Positions 53,028 through 61,892 are shown, numbered from the stretch's first letter. The stretch: DNA of 64,000 nucleotides from Fimbriimonas ginsengisoli Gsoil 348 (GCA_945881865.1 CAMCVK010000001.1:434001-498000), one strand, 5' to 3'. Numbers and translations: made by a program. The notes: generated by a model from the sequence alone, not told the origin.

Positions 53028-54072
53028 GTCCGCTCTGTCGATATCTGGATCGGAGCTGCAGCTCCGAGCTCAGGAAGCGATCCGGGACCTGGTTGCCAAT
53101 GTCCCAGATTCCAGGTTGGAAATGATTGCGACCCAGGGTAGCGGAACGTGGGACTTTGAAGCGCGTCTGGCCATAGGCTCGAGCGCAAAGCGGCTTTTGT
53201 GCGAAGCCAAGAGCCGAGCCTGGCCCAATGAGCTGCATGCGGTAGCCCACCGACTTCAGGCCGCCGTCCGACAAAACCTTCCGGACCGTTGCGTACCCGT
53301 CTTCATTGCCCCATATCTTTCGCCACAGGCCATCGAATTTTGCTCCGAGCACGGCCTTTCTTGGGCAGACCTAGCCGGTAACGGCGAGCTTCAGATAGAC
53401 GGCGCCTATGTCAAAGTGACTGGGAAAAGAAACTCCTTCAAAACAAGAAAGGGCACCGCTTCGTTGTACAGCCCAAAGTCAGCCCAGATCATACACGCGC
53501 TCCTGCTGCAACCCAAGCGGAACTGGAAGACAGACGATCTCGCGCAGGCATCGGGCGCAAGTCTCGGCCAGGTGTCCGGCGTTAAGAGAATCCTTCAGGC
53601 AAACAACTGGATCGAGGCGGGCTACGGCGCAACTTCTCTTACCGCGCCACGCAAACTCTTGGATGACTGGTCGCTTCATTACGCGCCCGGGCGGAAGACC
53701 GTTCGCCTCTTTACGCTCGACTCCCCGGCTAGACTCGAGGCGCGTGTTGCCGAGACCCTGTCGGAATACGCCTTCACGGAGTTTTCCGCCGCAGAACGTT
53801 ACGCGCCGTTCACCCGGCATCAGCGGGTTGCGTTCTACGTGCCAACGTGGAGCCAGACGGATGCCGCCGCACTAAATTTGAAAGGCGGCGACGGCGCTGC
53901 CAACGTCACGGTTTACGTAACCGGTGGGGCCATCGATTTCGTTGAGGAGGTCAACGGGACCCGTTGCGTTTCTCCTATCCTTACCTATCTCGACCTAAAT
54001 CATCTCTCCGGGCGGGGCCAAGACGCCGCCGACCATCTCCTCGAAACGGTGATTCAATCGAGATGGGGATGA
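53017..54072 (+). CDS. AbiEi-like protein: PD-(D/E)XK-like domain plus winged helix
   Basis: A 351-residue protein starting at GTG 53017. Residues about 20-135 look like a PD-(D/E)XK nuclease fold: Asp46 in TWDFEARL, then Glu63-x-Lys65 in LLCEAKSRAW, followed by PVFIAPYLSPQAIEFCSEHGLSWADLAGN. Residues about 150-205 form a winged helix (SPKSAQIIHALLLQPKRNWKTDDLAQASGASLGQVSGVKRIL). The C-terminal 140 residues have AbiEi-like character. It resembles long proteins annotated as AbiEi-type antitoxins. The NTase gene overlaps its stop. The palindrome over its start fits autorepression. Confidence 0.7.
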   Translation: MLKKSALSISGSELQLRAQEAIRDLVANVPDSRLEMIATQGSGTWDFEARLAIGSSAKRLLCEAKSRAWPNELHAVAHRLQAAVRQNLPDRCVPVFIAPYLSPQAIEFCSEHGLSWADLAGNGELQIDGAYVKVTGKRNSFKTRKGTASLYSPKSAQIIHALLLQPKRNWKTDDLAQASGASLGQVSGVKRILQANNWIEAGYGATSLTAPRKLLDDWSLHYAPGRKTVRLFTLDSPARLEARVAETLSEYAFTEFSAAERYAPFTRHQRVAFYVPTWSQTDAAALNLKGGDGAANVTVYVTGGAIDFVEEVNGTRCVSPILTYLDLNHLSGRGQDAADHLLETVIQSRWG

Positions 54073-54875
54073 GCCGGGACAACGCGACTCCGGGCCTGCT
54101 CACGGCGGCGCGGACGGTCCTCCGAGAGATCGCGGACATCCTCCAAAACTATCCCAAAGCCGTCATTGTTGGCGGCTCGGTTCCGTATCTCATCATTCCG
54201 CAAGAGATGGAGCCGCACGAAGGCACCGTCGATATCGACATCGTTTTTGATCTTGATCAGCCTTCGGCAGACGATGTTTACACGCTCCATGAAATTTTTG
54301 AAAGGCGCTTGTTTCAGCAAGACCCCAAAAAGCCCTTTCGGTACGCGAAGGGAGTTCAAGTCGAGGCCGAGAATTACCAGGTTGTCGTGGAACTCATGGC
54401 CGGAGGTGATCCACCGCCAAGTGGCTTGCGACGCATTGAGGCCGAAGACGTCTTTGTCACGGTGATCAAGGGCCTGGAAGTGGCGCTCGACGCTCCGGTC
54501 GAAGTGCAATTCGGAGATGATCCAACCCGGCGCGTTTCGGTTGCGTCACTCCCGGCGTTTTTCGCGATGAAAGCCATGGCGCTGCAGCGACGGGAGGAGC
54601 GGAAAAAGGCAAAAGATGCCTACGACATTGTCTACTGTCTCCGAAATTATCCCGGCGGAGTTGATACGATGGCCCAGGAATTTTGCGACGCAATCTCGAA
54701 CCCGATCGTGGCATCCGGAGTGGAGCTGTTAAGACGACTCTTTGCCGAGACCGATTCCGTCGGACCTGTCGCCTACGGGCGACAGGCGGACAACGGAGAA
54801 ATCGCGGCTTTGATGGCACGAGAAGCCTTCGAACGGGTTGATGAATTCCTCAGGAACCTTGATCGAAGGCTGTGA
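54069..54875 (+). CDS. Nucleotidyltransferase, AbiEii-like
   Basis: A 268-residue protein with a minimal nucleotidyltransferase fold: GGS at 35-37 (VIVGGSVPYLI), the metal pair Asp55-x-Asp57 in VDIDIVFDL and a later carboxylate in VVVELMAG. Further on, FFAMKAMALQRREERKKAKDAYDIVYCL carries the Lys and KDxYDI features of AbiEii/type IV toxins. ATG 54069 forms ATGA with the upstream stop; ATG 54063 is an alternative. Such NTases can modify tRNA (MenT-like); the target here is unknown. The next gene is convergent, 15 nt away. Confidence 0.78.
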   Translation: MSRDNATPGLLTAARTVLREIADILQNYPKAVIVGGSVPYLIIPQEMEPHEGTVDIDIVFDLDQPSADDVYTLHEIFERRLFQQDPKKPFRYAKGVQVEAENYQVVVELMAGGDPPPSGLRRIEAEDVFVTVIKGLEVALDAPVEVQFGDDPTRRVSVASLPAFFAMKAMALQRREERKKAKDAYDIVYCLRNYPGGVDTMAQEFCDAISNPIVASGVELLRRLFAETDSVGPVAYGRQADNGEIAALMAREAFERVDEFLRNLDRRL

Positions 54876-54890
54876 TCAACTCAGACCGAA

Positions 54891-55724
54891 TCAGCCCTTT
54901 TTGACGAGGATAACTTTCGTCTTATTGGCCGACTGGATGGTGAACCGGGGCTTTCGCAGGTACGGGTTGGTTTCCAGCCGAATCGTAATGCGCGGGACCT
55001 GCGTCCGCGGCATGCTGACCTCGAACTTCCAGGTGCCCGATTCGTAGTCGCCTTCCGAGATATCGACGGCGGCGAGTGCCTTTCGCAGCGCCTCGCGCAG
55101 CGAATTGCCCTGCGAGAACGAAACGTTGCGAACTTCGATCTCGACCGGAATGTTGGTCGAGGTGCTCAGCTTGTCGAGCTTATCCAGCAGGCGTGGTGCG
55201 ATCGCTTCGGCGGCGGCTTTCAATGACTCCTTGCTTCCAAGTTCTTCCGTGAGCTCAGGAGCGCCGGTGATCTGCTCGTCACCGGCAAAGATCTTTTCCG
55301 CCGTGACCACTCGGATGGCACGAAGCTCGATCCTAGCCCGAACAATGAACTGGGTGACGGTTCCAAGGTCAGTTTCGACCGGTCGGCTGGTGACGAGTTG
55401 CGAGAAGGCTTCGCCCTTCACAACCACTTCGGCTCCTAGCCTTTCTCCTAGTCGTAAAGCTTCTATGTCCCCTTTCGGTCCGCCCGCGTAGAGGCGGTCG
55501 CGTGCTGCAGCTTTGATGTTGCGCATCGCCTGTTCCCCGTCGATAACCTTGTAGCCAGCGTCAATCAACGCCGCCGAGATTTCTGTTTCCGCTGCCGGGT
55601 CTGGAATGCGCCGGGTGAGGTGCTGCTCCGGAATGATGACCAGAACCGAGAACCGGCGCTTGGGCCCGGTCTGCGGGGTGGCCAAAAGAAGCGAAGTGGC
55701 GAGAATAGTGGTTAGGATTGCCAT
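54891..55724 (-). CDS. Secreted FlgT/CsgG-like protein
   Basis: A 277-residue exported protein with a signal of about 17 residues. The body resembles the CsgG/FlgT-type alpha/beta domain: a VLVIIPEQHLTRRIPDPAAETEISAALIDAGYKVID opening, a GERLGAEVVVKGEAF strand-loop and an IVRARIELRAIRVVTAEKIFAGDEQITG segment. The C-terminal part (about 190-277) is a small beta domain. It lies 4 nt downstream of the larger FlgT-like gene, so the pair is cotranscribed. No flagellar genes are in the window, so a flagellar role is unlikely. Confidence 0.6.
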   Translation of the reverse strand: MAILTTILATSLLLATPQTGPKRRFSVLVIIPEQHLTRRIPDPAAETEISAALIDAGYKVIDGEQAMRNIKAAARDRLYAGGPKGDIEALRLGERLGAEVVVKGEAFSQLVTSRPVETDLGTVTQFIVRARIELRAIRVVTAEKIFAGDEQITGAPELTEELGSKESLKAAAEAIAPRLLDKLDKLSTSTNIPVEIEVRNVSFSQGNSLREALRKALAAVDISEGDYESGTWKFEVSMPRTQVPRITIRLETNPYLRKPRFTIQSANKTKVILVKKG

Positions 55725-55728
55725 GAGA

Positions 55729-57726
55729 TTATTTCTTGAACCATTGAATTGTCATGCCGGCCCGAATGGCTTTGGCCTTCGCCTTGTCGGCGGGGTTGGC
55801 GAGTTTGCATCGGGCTTCAAGGGCGGTCGAGATCACTTTCAACGTCACCGTCTTGTTGTTGCCAAGGTTGACGATGATCTTGTCGCCTGGCATCACGCCC
55901 TGCGCAGTTCCGATTCCGACCGTGTACACGCCACCGTCGATACTAACGATCTTTCGCGAGCCTTTGATCTTGGGGATGGTGGGTGCCGAACTGGGCTCAT
56001 TTGGCTGAACGGTAGCGGCCGTACTCGCAGTGGCGGCAGCGAAAACGAACTGGGGATCGCCGTTGAGCCAGGCGCGAGCGGTCAACTTCGCAACCGCGGC
56101 GTCCGCAGCAATCTGACCAGCTTCGATTAGCGATTTGTCATCTACCAAGGTGTCGCCGTTAGGAGTTTGCATGCCGCTTGGCGGGTTGAGGTGTCCAGAT
56201 CGTCGCTCTTCACGCTCGGCGGTAATCCGCTCGGATGGAATCGAGACTTCCGCCGCATCCTCCCAGGCCACTTTGCCGGCTGCTTGAGTCAAGTCAAAGA
56301 AGCGGAGCCTAATTTTGAAGGAGGCCCGCTGCTTTCTCACCACCGTCAGCCGGTAGTTGACGGGCTCGGTGTAGCGCCAGCGTTGGACCGCCGCCTCATA
56401 TGCCTTGACGCGGGACTGGAAAGCCTCCTTCGATTCAAGAAGCTCCCGCTCCGGCGCTTCAGGCTCCGAGGAGTAGCTACCAGTTTTCTCGCTGTTCGCT
56501 ACGTAGCTGGAGGATCCCGAAGCATCGGTGATAATGAGGTGCCACACCAAACCGACGCCGTCGCTGCGCAGTAGCTTGCGGGTTTTCGTGCTTGGCGCTC
56601 CCAAAAGTTGCTCGTTCACAATCGCATTCGAGAGGTCAGTGACCGTCTTGCCGCGATCAAGAACGCCCACGCCGGTACTTCGCAGCCTGCTTCCAAGATG
56701 TAACCGCACCGCCTCGGCGACCGTTTTTGGAGTCGATCCAAAGTCGAGAAGGACAATTGAATTTTGCTTGCCGATCGCCCGGAAGTCGAGGACGTCTTCA
56801 GAGGCGCCTGTCGTGGACAACGCCTGAAAGTCGCTAAAACGATCCGCAACCCCCCGGACTAGCAGTGCATTCGGCGCCGTGATGAGCCCCGCTTCCTTGT
56901 CCCCGCTGACGAGTTTCCCCGCGAAAAGCGTGTTGGGCCGAACGCGGCTCTCCACGCCAAACTCCACTATGGCTTGAGGTAACCCGACAACTGGCCGGGA
57001 GCGATCCACCAGGTAGACATGCCGAACCTCCGGGTCACTGTCGGCAAAAAAGGGGCGGTCGGCTAGGTTGGTGGTCTGGATGTAATCCCAGGTTTCAAGG
57101 CCGTCCCTTCGGGCCGTGGAACCCCAAGGGACGCCTGCTTGCAAATTGCTATGAACAACGACTTTGTTTGAAGCGTATCTTTTAGTGAAGTCGGTCTTGG
57201 AAAAGTGGACTGCGGTCGAACTCAACAATTTCTCAAGCAGCCGACCGGCTCTTTCATCGTCCGGCGCGTTAAGGATGATGTTGAAGGACTGCTCGCCCGC
57301 TCTCGGTCGCACAGTGCGCACGGAGATCTCGCTCACGTAGTCGGCTGCAGGATTCGGCACTCGGAACTTTGTCTTGACAACGGATGGGTACTCGGCAGAG
57401 TCCTTGGCTGATTGCAGAACGATGAGCGATTCCTTTTCGAAATCCTTCTCTTTTGAGGCGAATTCTTTGGCCTCTTCCGCGCTTACGGCGAGAATTTTCC
57501 GGCGCTTATTGTCTTTATAGTCCCGGCTGTCTTTGATAGCCAGAACCAGCCGATCGGCCATGGCACGTGTTTCCGGGCCAGAGTACAGCACGTAGATGCT
57601 CGACCTATTCTTCGACATCTCTCGGATAACCGAGGTCTGGGCCGAAGCAGCTGAGGCCAACGCAAGAATCAAGCCAGAAACGAGAACCTGACTTCGGACA
57701 ATCCAATTAAAGCGATGAACTACCAT
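55729..57726 (-). CDS. Large secreted protein with FlgT-like C-terminal domain
   Basis: A 665-residue exported protein. From ATG 57726 the signal spans about 1-30 (ASAASAQ). The N-terminal half is alpha/beta without a family I recognise. The C-terminal SRKIVSIDGGVYTVGIGTAQGVMPGDKIIV (about 590-620) resembles the SH3-like C domain of FlgT and of CsgG-associated proteins. A consensus TATAAT lies 12 nt upstream of the ATG. It is paired with the smaller FlgT/CsgG-like gene; together they may build an envelope assembly or respond to an envelope signal. Confidence 0.65.
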   Translation of the reverse strand: MVVHRFNWIVRSQVLVSGLILALASAASAQTSVIREMSKNRSSIYVLYSGPETRAMADRLVLAIKDSRDYKDNKRRKILAVSAEEAKEFASKEKDFEKESLIVLQSAKDSAEYPSVVKTKFRVPNPAADYVSEISVRTVRPRAGEQSFNIILNAPDDERAGRLLEKLLSSTAVHFSKTDFTKRYASNKVVVHSNLQAGVPWGSTARRDGLETWDYIQTTNLADRPFFADSDPEVRHVYLVDRSRPVVGLPQAIVEFGVESRVRPNTLFAGKLVSGDKEAGLITAPNALLVRGVADRFSDFQALSTTGASEDVLDFRAIGKQNSIVLLDFGSTPKTVAEAVRLHLGSRLRSTGVGVLDRGKTVTDLSNAIVNEQLLGAPSTKTRKLLRSDGVGLVWHLIITDASGSSSYVANSEKTGSYSSEPEAPERELLESKEAFQSRVKAYEAAVQRWRYTEPVNYRLTVVRKQRASFKIRLRFFDLTQAAGKVAWEDAAEVSIPSERITAEREERRSGHLNPPSGMQTPNGDTLVDDKSLIEAGQIAADAAVAKLTARAWLNGDPQFVFAAATASTAATVQPNEPSSAPTIPKIKGSRKIVSIDGGVYTVGIGTAQGVMPGDKIIVNLGNNKTVTLKVISTALEARCKLANPADKAKAKAIRAGMTIQWFKK

Positions 57727-57823
57727 CTTTCGTCTGGGATTATATCCCGGTCGCGACGAAAGATTTTTGTCAATCAATGCGAATTCGCACAGGGCGATTG
57801 CCGACCGTAGCCCCGCCTGCCTG

Positions 57824-57832
57824 TGGCATAAT
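57824..57832 (+). promoter_or_regulatory. Extended -10 promoter of rpsR
   Basis: TGG-CATAAT (TG at 57824-57825, hexamer 57827-57832) fits the extended -10 TGnTATAAT type. It lies 72 nt upstream of the rpsR ATG. No -35 is evident. Confidence 0.45.
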
Positions 57833-57904
57833 GATAGAGTTGTCAACCGTGCGCGGCTCAGACCAGAAATGGAGAACCGGTAGCGCGAGAGAAAAGAAGA
57901 AACT

Positions 57905-58318
57905 ATGATTGAAGATAAGAACCTACAGGCTGCGGCAGGCATGTCGCGCGTCGATAAAGACGCTCCAGAGCCTGGGCAACGCGGAAAAGGCAAGCGACGC
58001 CGAAAAACCAGTTACCTGACCCTGAACAAAATCGACCGCGTGGACTACAAAGAGGTCAACATCCTCAAGCGGTTCATCAACCCGGATAACGGCAAGATGC
58101 TCCCCAGCCGCCAGACCGGAAACACGGCCAGCCAGCAGCGAATGATCGCCGAGTCGATCCGACGCGCGCGAGAAATGGCCCTCCTGCCGTTCGTGGTCAC
58201 CGAAATGACGACCGAGCGACGCGAGTACGGCATGCGCCGCGAGCGAACCCGACGCTACGACGATGGCGGCGGCAACGACCGCAACAGCGATCGAAACAAC
58301 TCGCGCAACGAAGACTGA
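57905..58318 (+). CDS. rpsR: 30S ribosomal protein S18, extended
   Basis: S18 of the small ribosomal subunit. The 137-residue protein is nearly twice the usual 75. The core (about 38-105) has KIDRVDYKEVNILKRFINPDNGKMLPSRQTGNTASQQRMIAESIRRAREMALLPF. The N-terminal extension (1-37) is basic, and the C-terminal extension (about 112-137) is an R/D/N/G low-complexity tail. AAGAAG precedes the ATG. The usual neighbours rpsF, ssb and rplI are absent, so rpsR stands alone with its own promoter and terminator. Confidence 0.94.
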   Translation: MIEDKNLQAAAGMSRVDKDAPEPGQRGKGKRRRKTSYLTLNKIDRVDYKEVNILKRFINPDNGKMLPSRQTGNTASQQRMIAESIRRAREMALLPFVVTEMTTERREYGMRRERTRRYDDGGGNDRNSDRNNSRNED

Positions 58319-58322
58319 ATCC

Positions 58323-58358
58323 AAAAAGCCCCGGCCCGAAATGCCCGGGGCTTTTTTT
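58323..58358 (+). terminator. Intrinsic terminator of rpsR
   Basis: AAAAAGCCCCGG pairs with CCGGGGCTTTTT around a short loop, followed by T's; the A-run on the left makes it bidirectional, so it may also serve the convergent isomerase gene, which ends at 58357. Confidence 0.9.
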
Positions 58359-59328
58359 ATACGATGCCGGTGCGAAGCAGGTCCTTCAGCACCAGCAACC
58401 CGACCAACCGGCCGTCGGGCGAAACCACCGGAATCTCGCCGATTTTCTTCGGATGGTTTTGAAAGACCTCAAACGCGTCCGTCGCCAGCAGTTCGGGCCC
58501 AATGGAAGTGAATAAGCGGTTCATGAGATCGGCCGCGGTTCCCGCAAGCGGGTCACTTCCCCGCAGTAAATGCCGCCGGAGGTCACCCTCGGTAATCAAC
58601 CCGATGCAAAGGCCGCCTTCCTCCACGCAAGCCGCGCCGACACCGTCCGTCGTCATCGCCCGAATCACCGCCGTCACCGTCGCATCCGGCTGAACCACGG
58701 CAATCTCATCTCGCGGACGCATCGTGTCTTGCACCCGCAGTAACAGCCGCTTGCCCAGCGTGCCACTCGGGTGGAACCGGGCGAAGTCGTCCGGCCCAAA
58801 GCCGCGCGTCTCCATAACCGCGACCGCCAATGCATCGCTCAGCGCCAACATCGCCGTCGTGCTCGTTGTCGGGGCAAGGTTGTTTGGGCAAGCTTCGGCC
58901 GTGACGCCGGTGGCCAAAACCAGATCCACTAACCTTCCCGCCGAACTGGAAGCCCGTCCCGTGATCAAGATCGTCTTCGCTCCCAGCCCGCGCACCACCG
59001 GAATCAGCCGAACGATTTCGTCGGTCTCGCCGCTGTGCGTGTAAAAGATCACAACGTCGGCCGCCGTCACGCCCCCAAGGTCGCCGTGGAACGCCTCCGC
59101 TGCATGTATAAAAGCCGACGGAGTGCCGGTGCTGCTAAACGTACCGGCCGTTTTGCGGGCAATGTGACCCGACTTGCCAATCCCGCAGGTAAGAACGCGC
59201 CCTTGGCAGGAGAGTAACAGCTCAACCGCCGCAACGACGGACCCATCGAGCGTCTCGGAAAGCAGAACGAGCGCGGCGGCCTCTTGCCGCAAAACGCGCT
59301 GGGCGATGGAGAGAGCGTCGGTCGTCAT
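58357..59328 (-). CDS. KpsF/GutQ-type sugar isomerase with CBS pair (arabinose-5-phosphate isomerase)
   Basis: A 323-residue SIS-domain isomerase. The N-terminal SIS fold has GRVLTCGIGKSGHIARKTAGTFSSTGTPSAFIHAAEAFHGDLG and the THSGETDEI strand-loop. Two CBS domains follow (about 205-320: TMRPRDEIAVVQPDATVTAVI, then IPVVSPDGRLVGLLVLKDLLR). This is the usual KdsD layout, which converts ribulose 5-phosphate to arabinose 5-phosphate for Kdo. ATG 59328 overlaps the arginase stop (ATGA). rpe, which interconverts the same substrate, is 4 kb away. Confidence 0.93.
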   Translation of the reverse strand: MTTDALSIAQRVLRQEAAALVLLSETLDGSVVAAVELLLSCQGRVLTCGIGKSGHIARKTAGTFSSTGTPSAFIHAAEAFHGDLGGVTAADVVIFYTHSGETDEIVRLIPVVRGLGAKTILITGRASSSAGRLVDLVLATGVTAEACPNNLAPTTSTTAMLALSDALAVAVMETRGFGPDDFARFHPSGTLGKRLLLRVQDTMRPRDEIAVVQPDATVTAVIRAMTTDGVGAACVEEGGLCIGLITEGDLRRHLLRGSDPLAGTAADLMNRLFTSIGPELLATDAFEVFQNHPKKIGEIPVVSPDGRLVGLLVLKDLLRTGIV

Positions 59329-60266
59329 CCCAATATTGTCTTGCCAAACAGCGAGGCGATCCACTCCACCGCGACTTTGGCGGTTTCGTTGTTGCGGTCG
59401 AAAAGCGGATTGGTCTCAACCACATCCAAGCCAACCATCTTCACCTCGGAGGCTTGCAGCTGCTCGTGAAGCAACTCGGCCAGCAGGTGACCCTCACGAT
59501 ACGTTAGGCCACCGCGCACCGCCGTTCCGGTTCCCGGTGCAAGAATCGGGTCCAAAACGTCCACATCGAAAGAGACCCAAAGCCCCTTCGCGCCGCTGGC
59601 TTCCACCCATTGGATGAGGCGGGAAATGCTCTGCTCGACGCCGACGCGGTCAATCTCATGCATTGTCACGGCACTCGCGCGTACACGCTTCTGTTCGGCC
59701 GGGTCCAAATCTCGCAGCCCATACCAGCAGGTGCGGTTAGGCGATAGCGCGTTACGGCCGATCGAATGGAGTAGCTGCTCCCACTGCTCGTGGGCAAGGC
59801 CAGATGTTCCGGAAGGAAGGCCCCAAAGGGCGGCCAACGGCATGCCGTGCACGTTGCCGGTTTGGCTCGTTCCCGGGGTGTTCACATCGGCGTGGGCGTC
59901 AATCCACAAAACCGCCAAGTCCTCTGGCATTCTTTCCAGCGCGGCGCTGATACCCGCCATCGCCAAGGAGTGATCTCCCCCCAGCACCACCGGTACGGCC
60001 GATTCGTCCAGACATTCGCCAACCATTCGACGAAGATCATCGGCGCAATCGACCAGCCGATCGAAGTTCCGTAGCCCGTCGCACCGAACCTCCGGCTCCG
60101 TAATCTTCCCGGAAAGGTCGCTTCGGCAGTTCCCGCGATCGAGAACGGAGATCTCGAGGGCTTCGAGGGCAGGAACAAGACCTGCGAGCCGCAGGGCGTC
60201 TGGCCCCAAGCGACTGCCAAGCCGCAGGCCGCATAGGTCGAATGGGGCACCGATGACTTGGACCAT
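59325..60266 (-). CDS. Arginase/agmatinase family ureohydrolase
   Basis: A 313-residue ureohydrolase that most likely splits arginine to ornithine and urea using two Mn ions. The metal ligands are in GGDHSLA, the IDAHADVNTP motif and SFDVDVLDP, and the substrate-side Glu lies in VGLDVVETNP. The spacing fits arginase rather than agmatinase. A TAAACT box ends 6 nt upstream of the ATG at 60266, supporting it over the TTG 3 nt earlier. It overlaps the KdsD-type gene. Confidence 0.92.
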   Translation of the reverse strand: MVQVIGAPFDLCGLRLGSRLGPDALRLAGLVPALEALEISVLDRGNCRSDLSGKITEPEVRCDGLRNFDRLVDCADDLRRMVGECLDESAVPVVLGGDHSLAMAGISAALERMPEDLAVLWIDAHADVNTPGTSQTGNVHGMPLAALWGLPSGTSGLAHEQWEQLLHSIGRNALSPNRTCWYGLRDLDPAEQKRVRASAVTMHEIDRVGVEQSISRLIQWVEASGAKGLWVSFDVDVLDPILAPGTGTAVRGGLTYREGHLLAELLHEQLQASEVKMVGLDVVETNPLFDRNNETAKVAVEWIASLFGKTILG

Positions 60267-60272
60267 CAACTG

Positions 60273-60278
60273 AGTTTA
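60273..60278 (-). promoter_or_regulatory. -10 element (TAAACT) of a putative leaderless promoter
   Basis: TAAACT on the minus strand ends 6 nt before ATG 60266 (spacer CAGTTG). Confidence 0.5.
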
Positions 60279-60344
60279 CTGGGCGGGCAGTACACTTTTG
60301 CTCTCGGCGTCGTTCAGCGCGGCATCTACGGCGAGCAGACGAAA

Positions 60345-60920
60345 ATGATTAAGAACTTGGTTGGTGTCGTCGCGATTCAGGGCGACTACGACAAACACAT
60401 CATCGCCGTTCGTGAGTGTGGCGCCGAAGCGAGGGAGATCAGAACCGCAGAGGACCTCGACGGCGTCGATCGGGTCATCATTCCGGGCGGCGAAAGCACC
60501 ACGGTCAGCATGCTGATGCGGCGCTTCGGGCTGGCCGGCGCCCTTACGGCTCGGGTCCAAGCTGGAATGCCGATTTGGGGGACCTGCATGGGAATGATCT
60601 TGATGGCCCGTGAGGTGGAAAGCCGACCGGAACAATTTTCGTTGCGCTTTCTCGACATCACCGTCCGCCGGAACGCTTTCGGGGCGCAGGTGAACAGCTT
60701 TGAGGATGAAGTAACGGTCAGTGGATTGGATCAGCCGAGCCTCGCCGTCTTCATCCGCGCCCCGGTCGTGACGCAACTGGGGCCGGAGGTTCAGGTTCTC
60801 TCGGAGTACAAGGGCCAGGTGGTGGCGGTTCGCGAAGGGAACCGGCTCGGAACTTCGTTCCACCCCGAGCTCACTTCGGACCGCCGACTCCACCACTGGT
60901 TCTTATCTTTCGCGGTTTAG
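60345..60920 (+). CDS. pdxT: Pyridoxal 5'-phosphate synthase glutaminase subunit PdxT
   Basis: The glutaminase subunit of the PdxS/PdxT pyridoxal-phosphate synthase. The 191-residue protein has VVAIQGDYDKH at its N-terminus, IIPGGESTT, the nucleophile Cys81 in IWGTCMGMI and the His-Glu pair in TSFHPEL. GTCMG varies slightly from the common GTCAG. ATG 60345 gives the normal length. pdxS is not in the window, so the two subunits are unlinked here. The 3' end overlaps the convergent gene by 18 bp. Confidence 0.94.
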   Translation: MIKNLVGVVAIQGDYDKHIIAVRECGAEAREIRTAEDLDGVDRVIIPGGESTTVSMLMRRFGLAGALTARVQAGMPIWGTCMGMILMAREVESRPEQFSLRFLDITVRRNAFGAQVNSFEDEVTVSGLDQPSLAVFIRAPVVTQLGPEVQVLSEYKGQVVAVREGNRLGTSFHPELTSDRRLHHWFLSFAV

Positions 60921-61892
60921 GCGCTCACCGTTCACGGTGATGTTTCGCCGCGTTAGCTGGGCCAGCAGGTCCAGCGAGACGAACGTCTCGTTCCGCCTTT
61001 GGGCCACCCGGCCGTCCAGGTCGACGTTTCGTCCGTTCACGCGAAGCTGGTTTTGCCGAAGATCGAGCCGCAAACGGCCCTCCTCGCCGTCCACGTAAAT
61101 CCGGCCACTTTCCGAACGGTCGTAGTCGAGATCGAGCTGGCGCGCGGCCGACTCCAAGGGAACCATCCAACGGCTCCCCTGGCGGAACGGTGCTGTATCA
61201 AACCGCAGGGCGCGGCCATCGAAACGGATCTCCGCATCGTCAGAGTCACGCGGGCGGTCGTTCTCGTCCTGCCATCGTTCGCCTTCATCGTTTGCAGCTG
61301 AAAAGCGAACGTCTCGTTGGAAGAGCGCTCCGAGCTTGGTTCCACGCGAGATGACGCGGTCCTTGTCTTCGCGCCCTCCCGATTCGGCGATGAGAATTCC
61401 AGCTACAGCCCCGATGGCGGCCCCTTGACCAGCGCGGCTGATCATGGAGCCGATGAGAGCTCCGCCAAGCAATCCACCGATGACGGTGTTTTGCTTCCGA
61501 TTGTCCGGTTTCTTGGCAGACCAGCTGCCGCCGCGATCGCGGGTGTCGTTCAAACGCACCGGAACGGCGCGAACCGCGACCTTTCCGCCCGAAGGAAGGG
61601 ACAGCTCATAGAATTCGAGCTCAAGGGCGGCCGGGCGATTTCGGCTTTCGCGCCGAACGTTTACGACGCGTCCCAGCAGGCGGGCACCATCCAGACGGCG
61701 CTCACCGTCAATGCGGGCAGTGAATCGATCGCCCCGCTGGGCGTCCCGAATCGATAGCGAGTCGTTCATTACGATGGGAAGCACGGTGTCTTCCTGAATC
61801 ACGAGTCGGCGGTCGCGCCCATCTTGCGAATGGGCAACGGCGGTAAGGGCGAGCATCAGTCCGGCCACGATGCCGGCATTTTGGGTCTTCAT
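60903..61892 (-). CDS. Secreted stalk-domain (copper amine oxidase N-like) protein with glycine zipper
   Basis: A 329-residue exported protein with a signal of about 22 residues (VAHSQ). A beta-rich region (about 30-120) precedes a glycine-zipper helix (about 140-172: NTVIGGLLGGALIGSMISRAGQGAAIGAVAG), then an Asp/Arg-rich linker. A C-terminal domain with DLRQNQLRVNGRNVDLDGRVAQRRNETFVSLDLLAQL resembles copper-amine-oxidase N-terminal (stalk) domains used for surface binding. AAGGAG precedes the ATG. The function is unknown. Confidence 0.75.
   Translation of the reverse strand: MKTQNAGIVAGLMLALTAVAHSQDGRDRRLVIQEDTVLPIVMNDSLSIRDAQRGDRFTARIDGERRLDGARLLGRVVNVRRESRNRPAALELEFYELSLPSGGKVAVRAVPVRLNDTRDRGGSWSAKKPDNRKQNTVIGGLLGGALIGSMISRAGQGAAIGAVAGILIAESGGREDKDRVISRGTKLGALFQRDVRFSAANDEGERWQDENDRPRDSDDAEIRFDGRALRFDTAPFRQGSRWMVPLESAARQLDLDYDRSESGRIYVDGEEGRLRLDLRQNQLRVNGRNVDLDGRVAQRRNETFVSLDLLAQLTRRNITVNGERLNRER

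Noticed and set aside
57739-57773. TTGACA/TATAAT pair upstream of the large FlgT-like gene
   Set aside because: The spacer is 23 bp, too long for a normal sigma-70 promoter; only the TATAAT is used as evidence.
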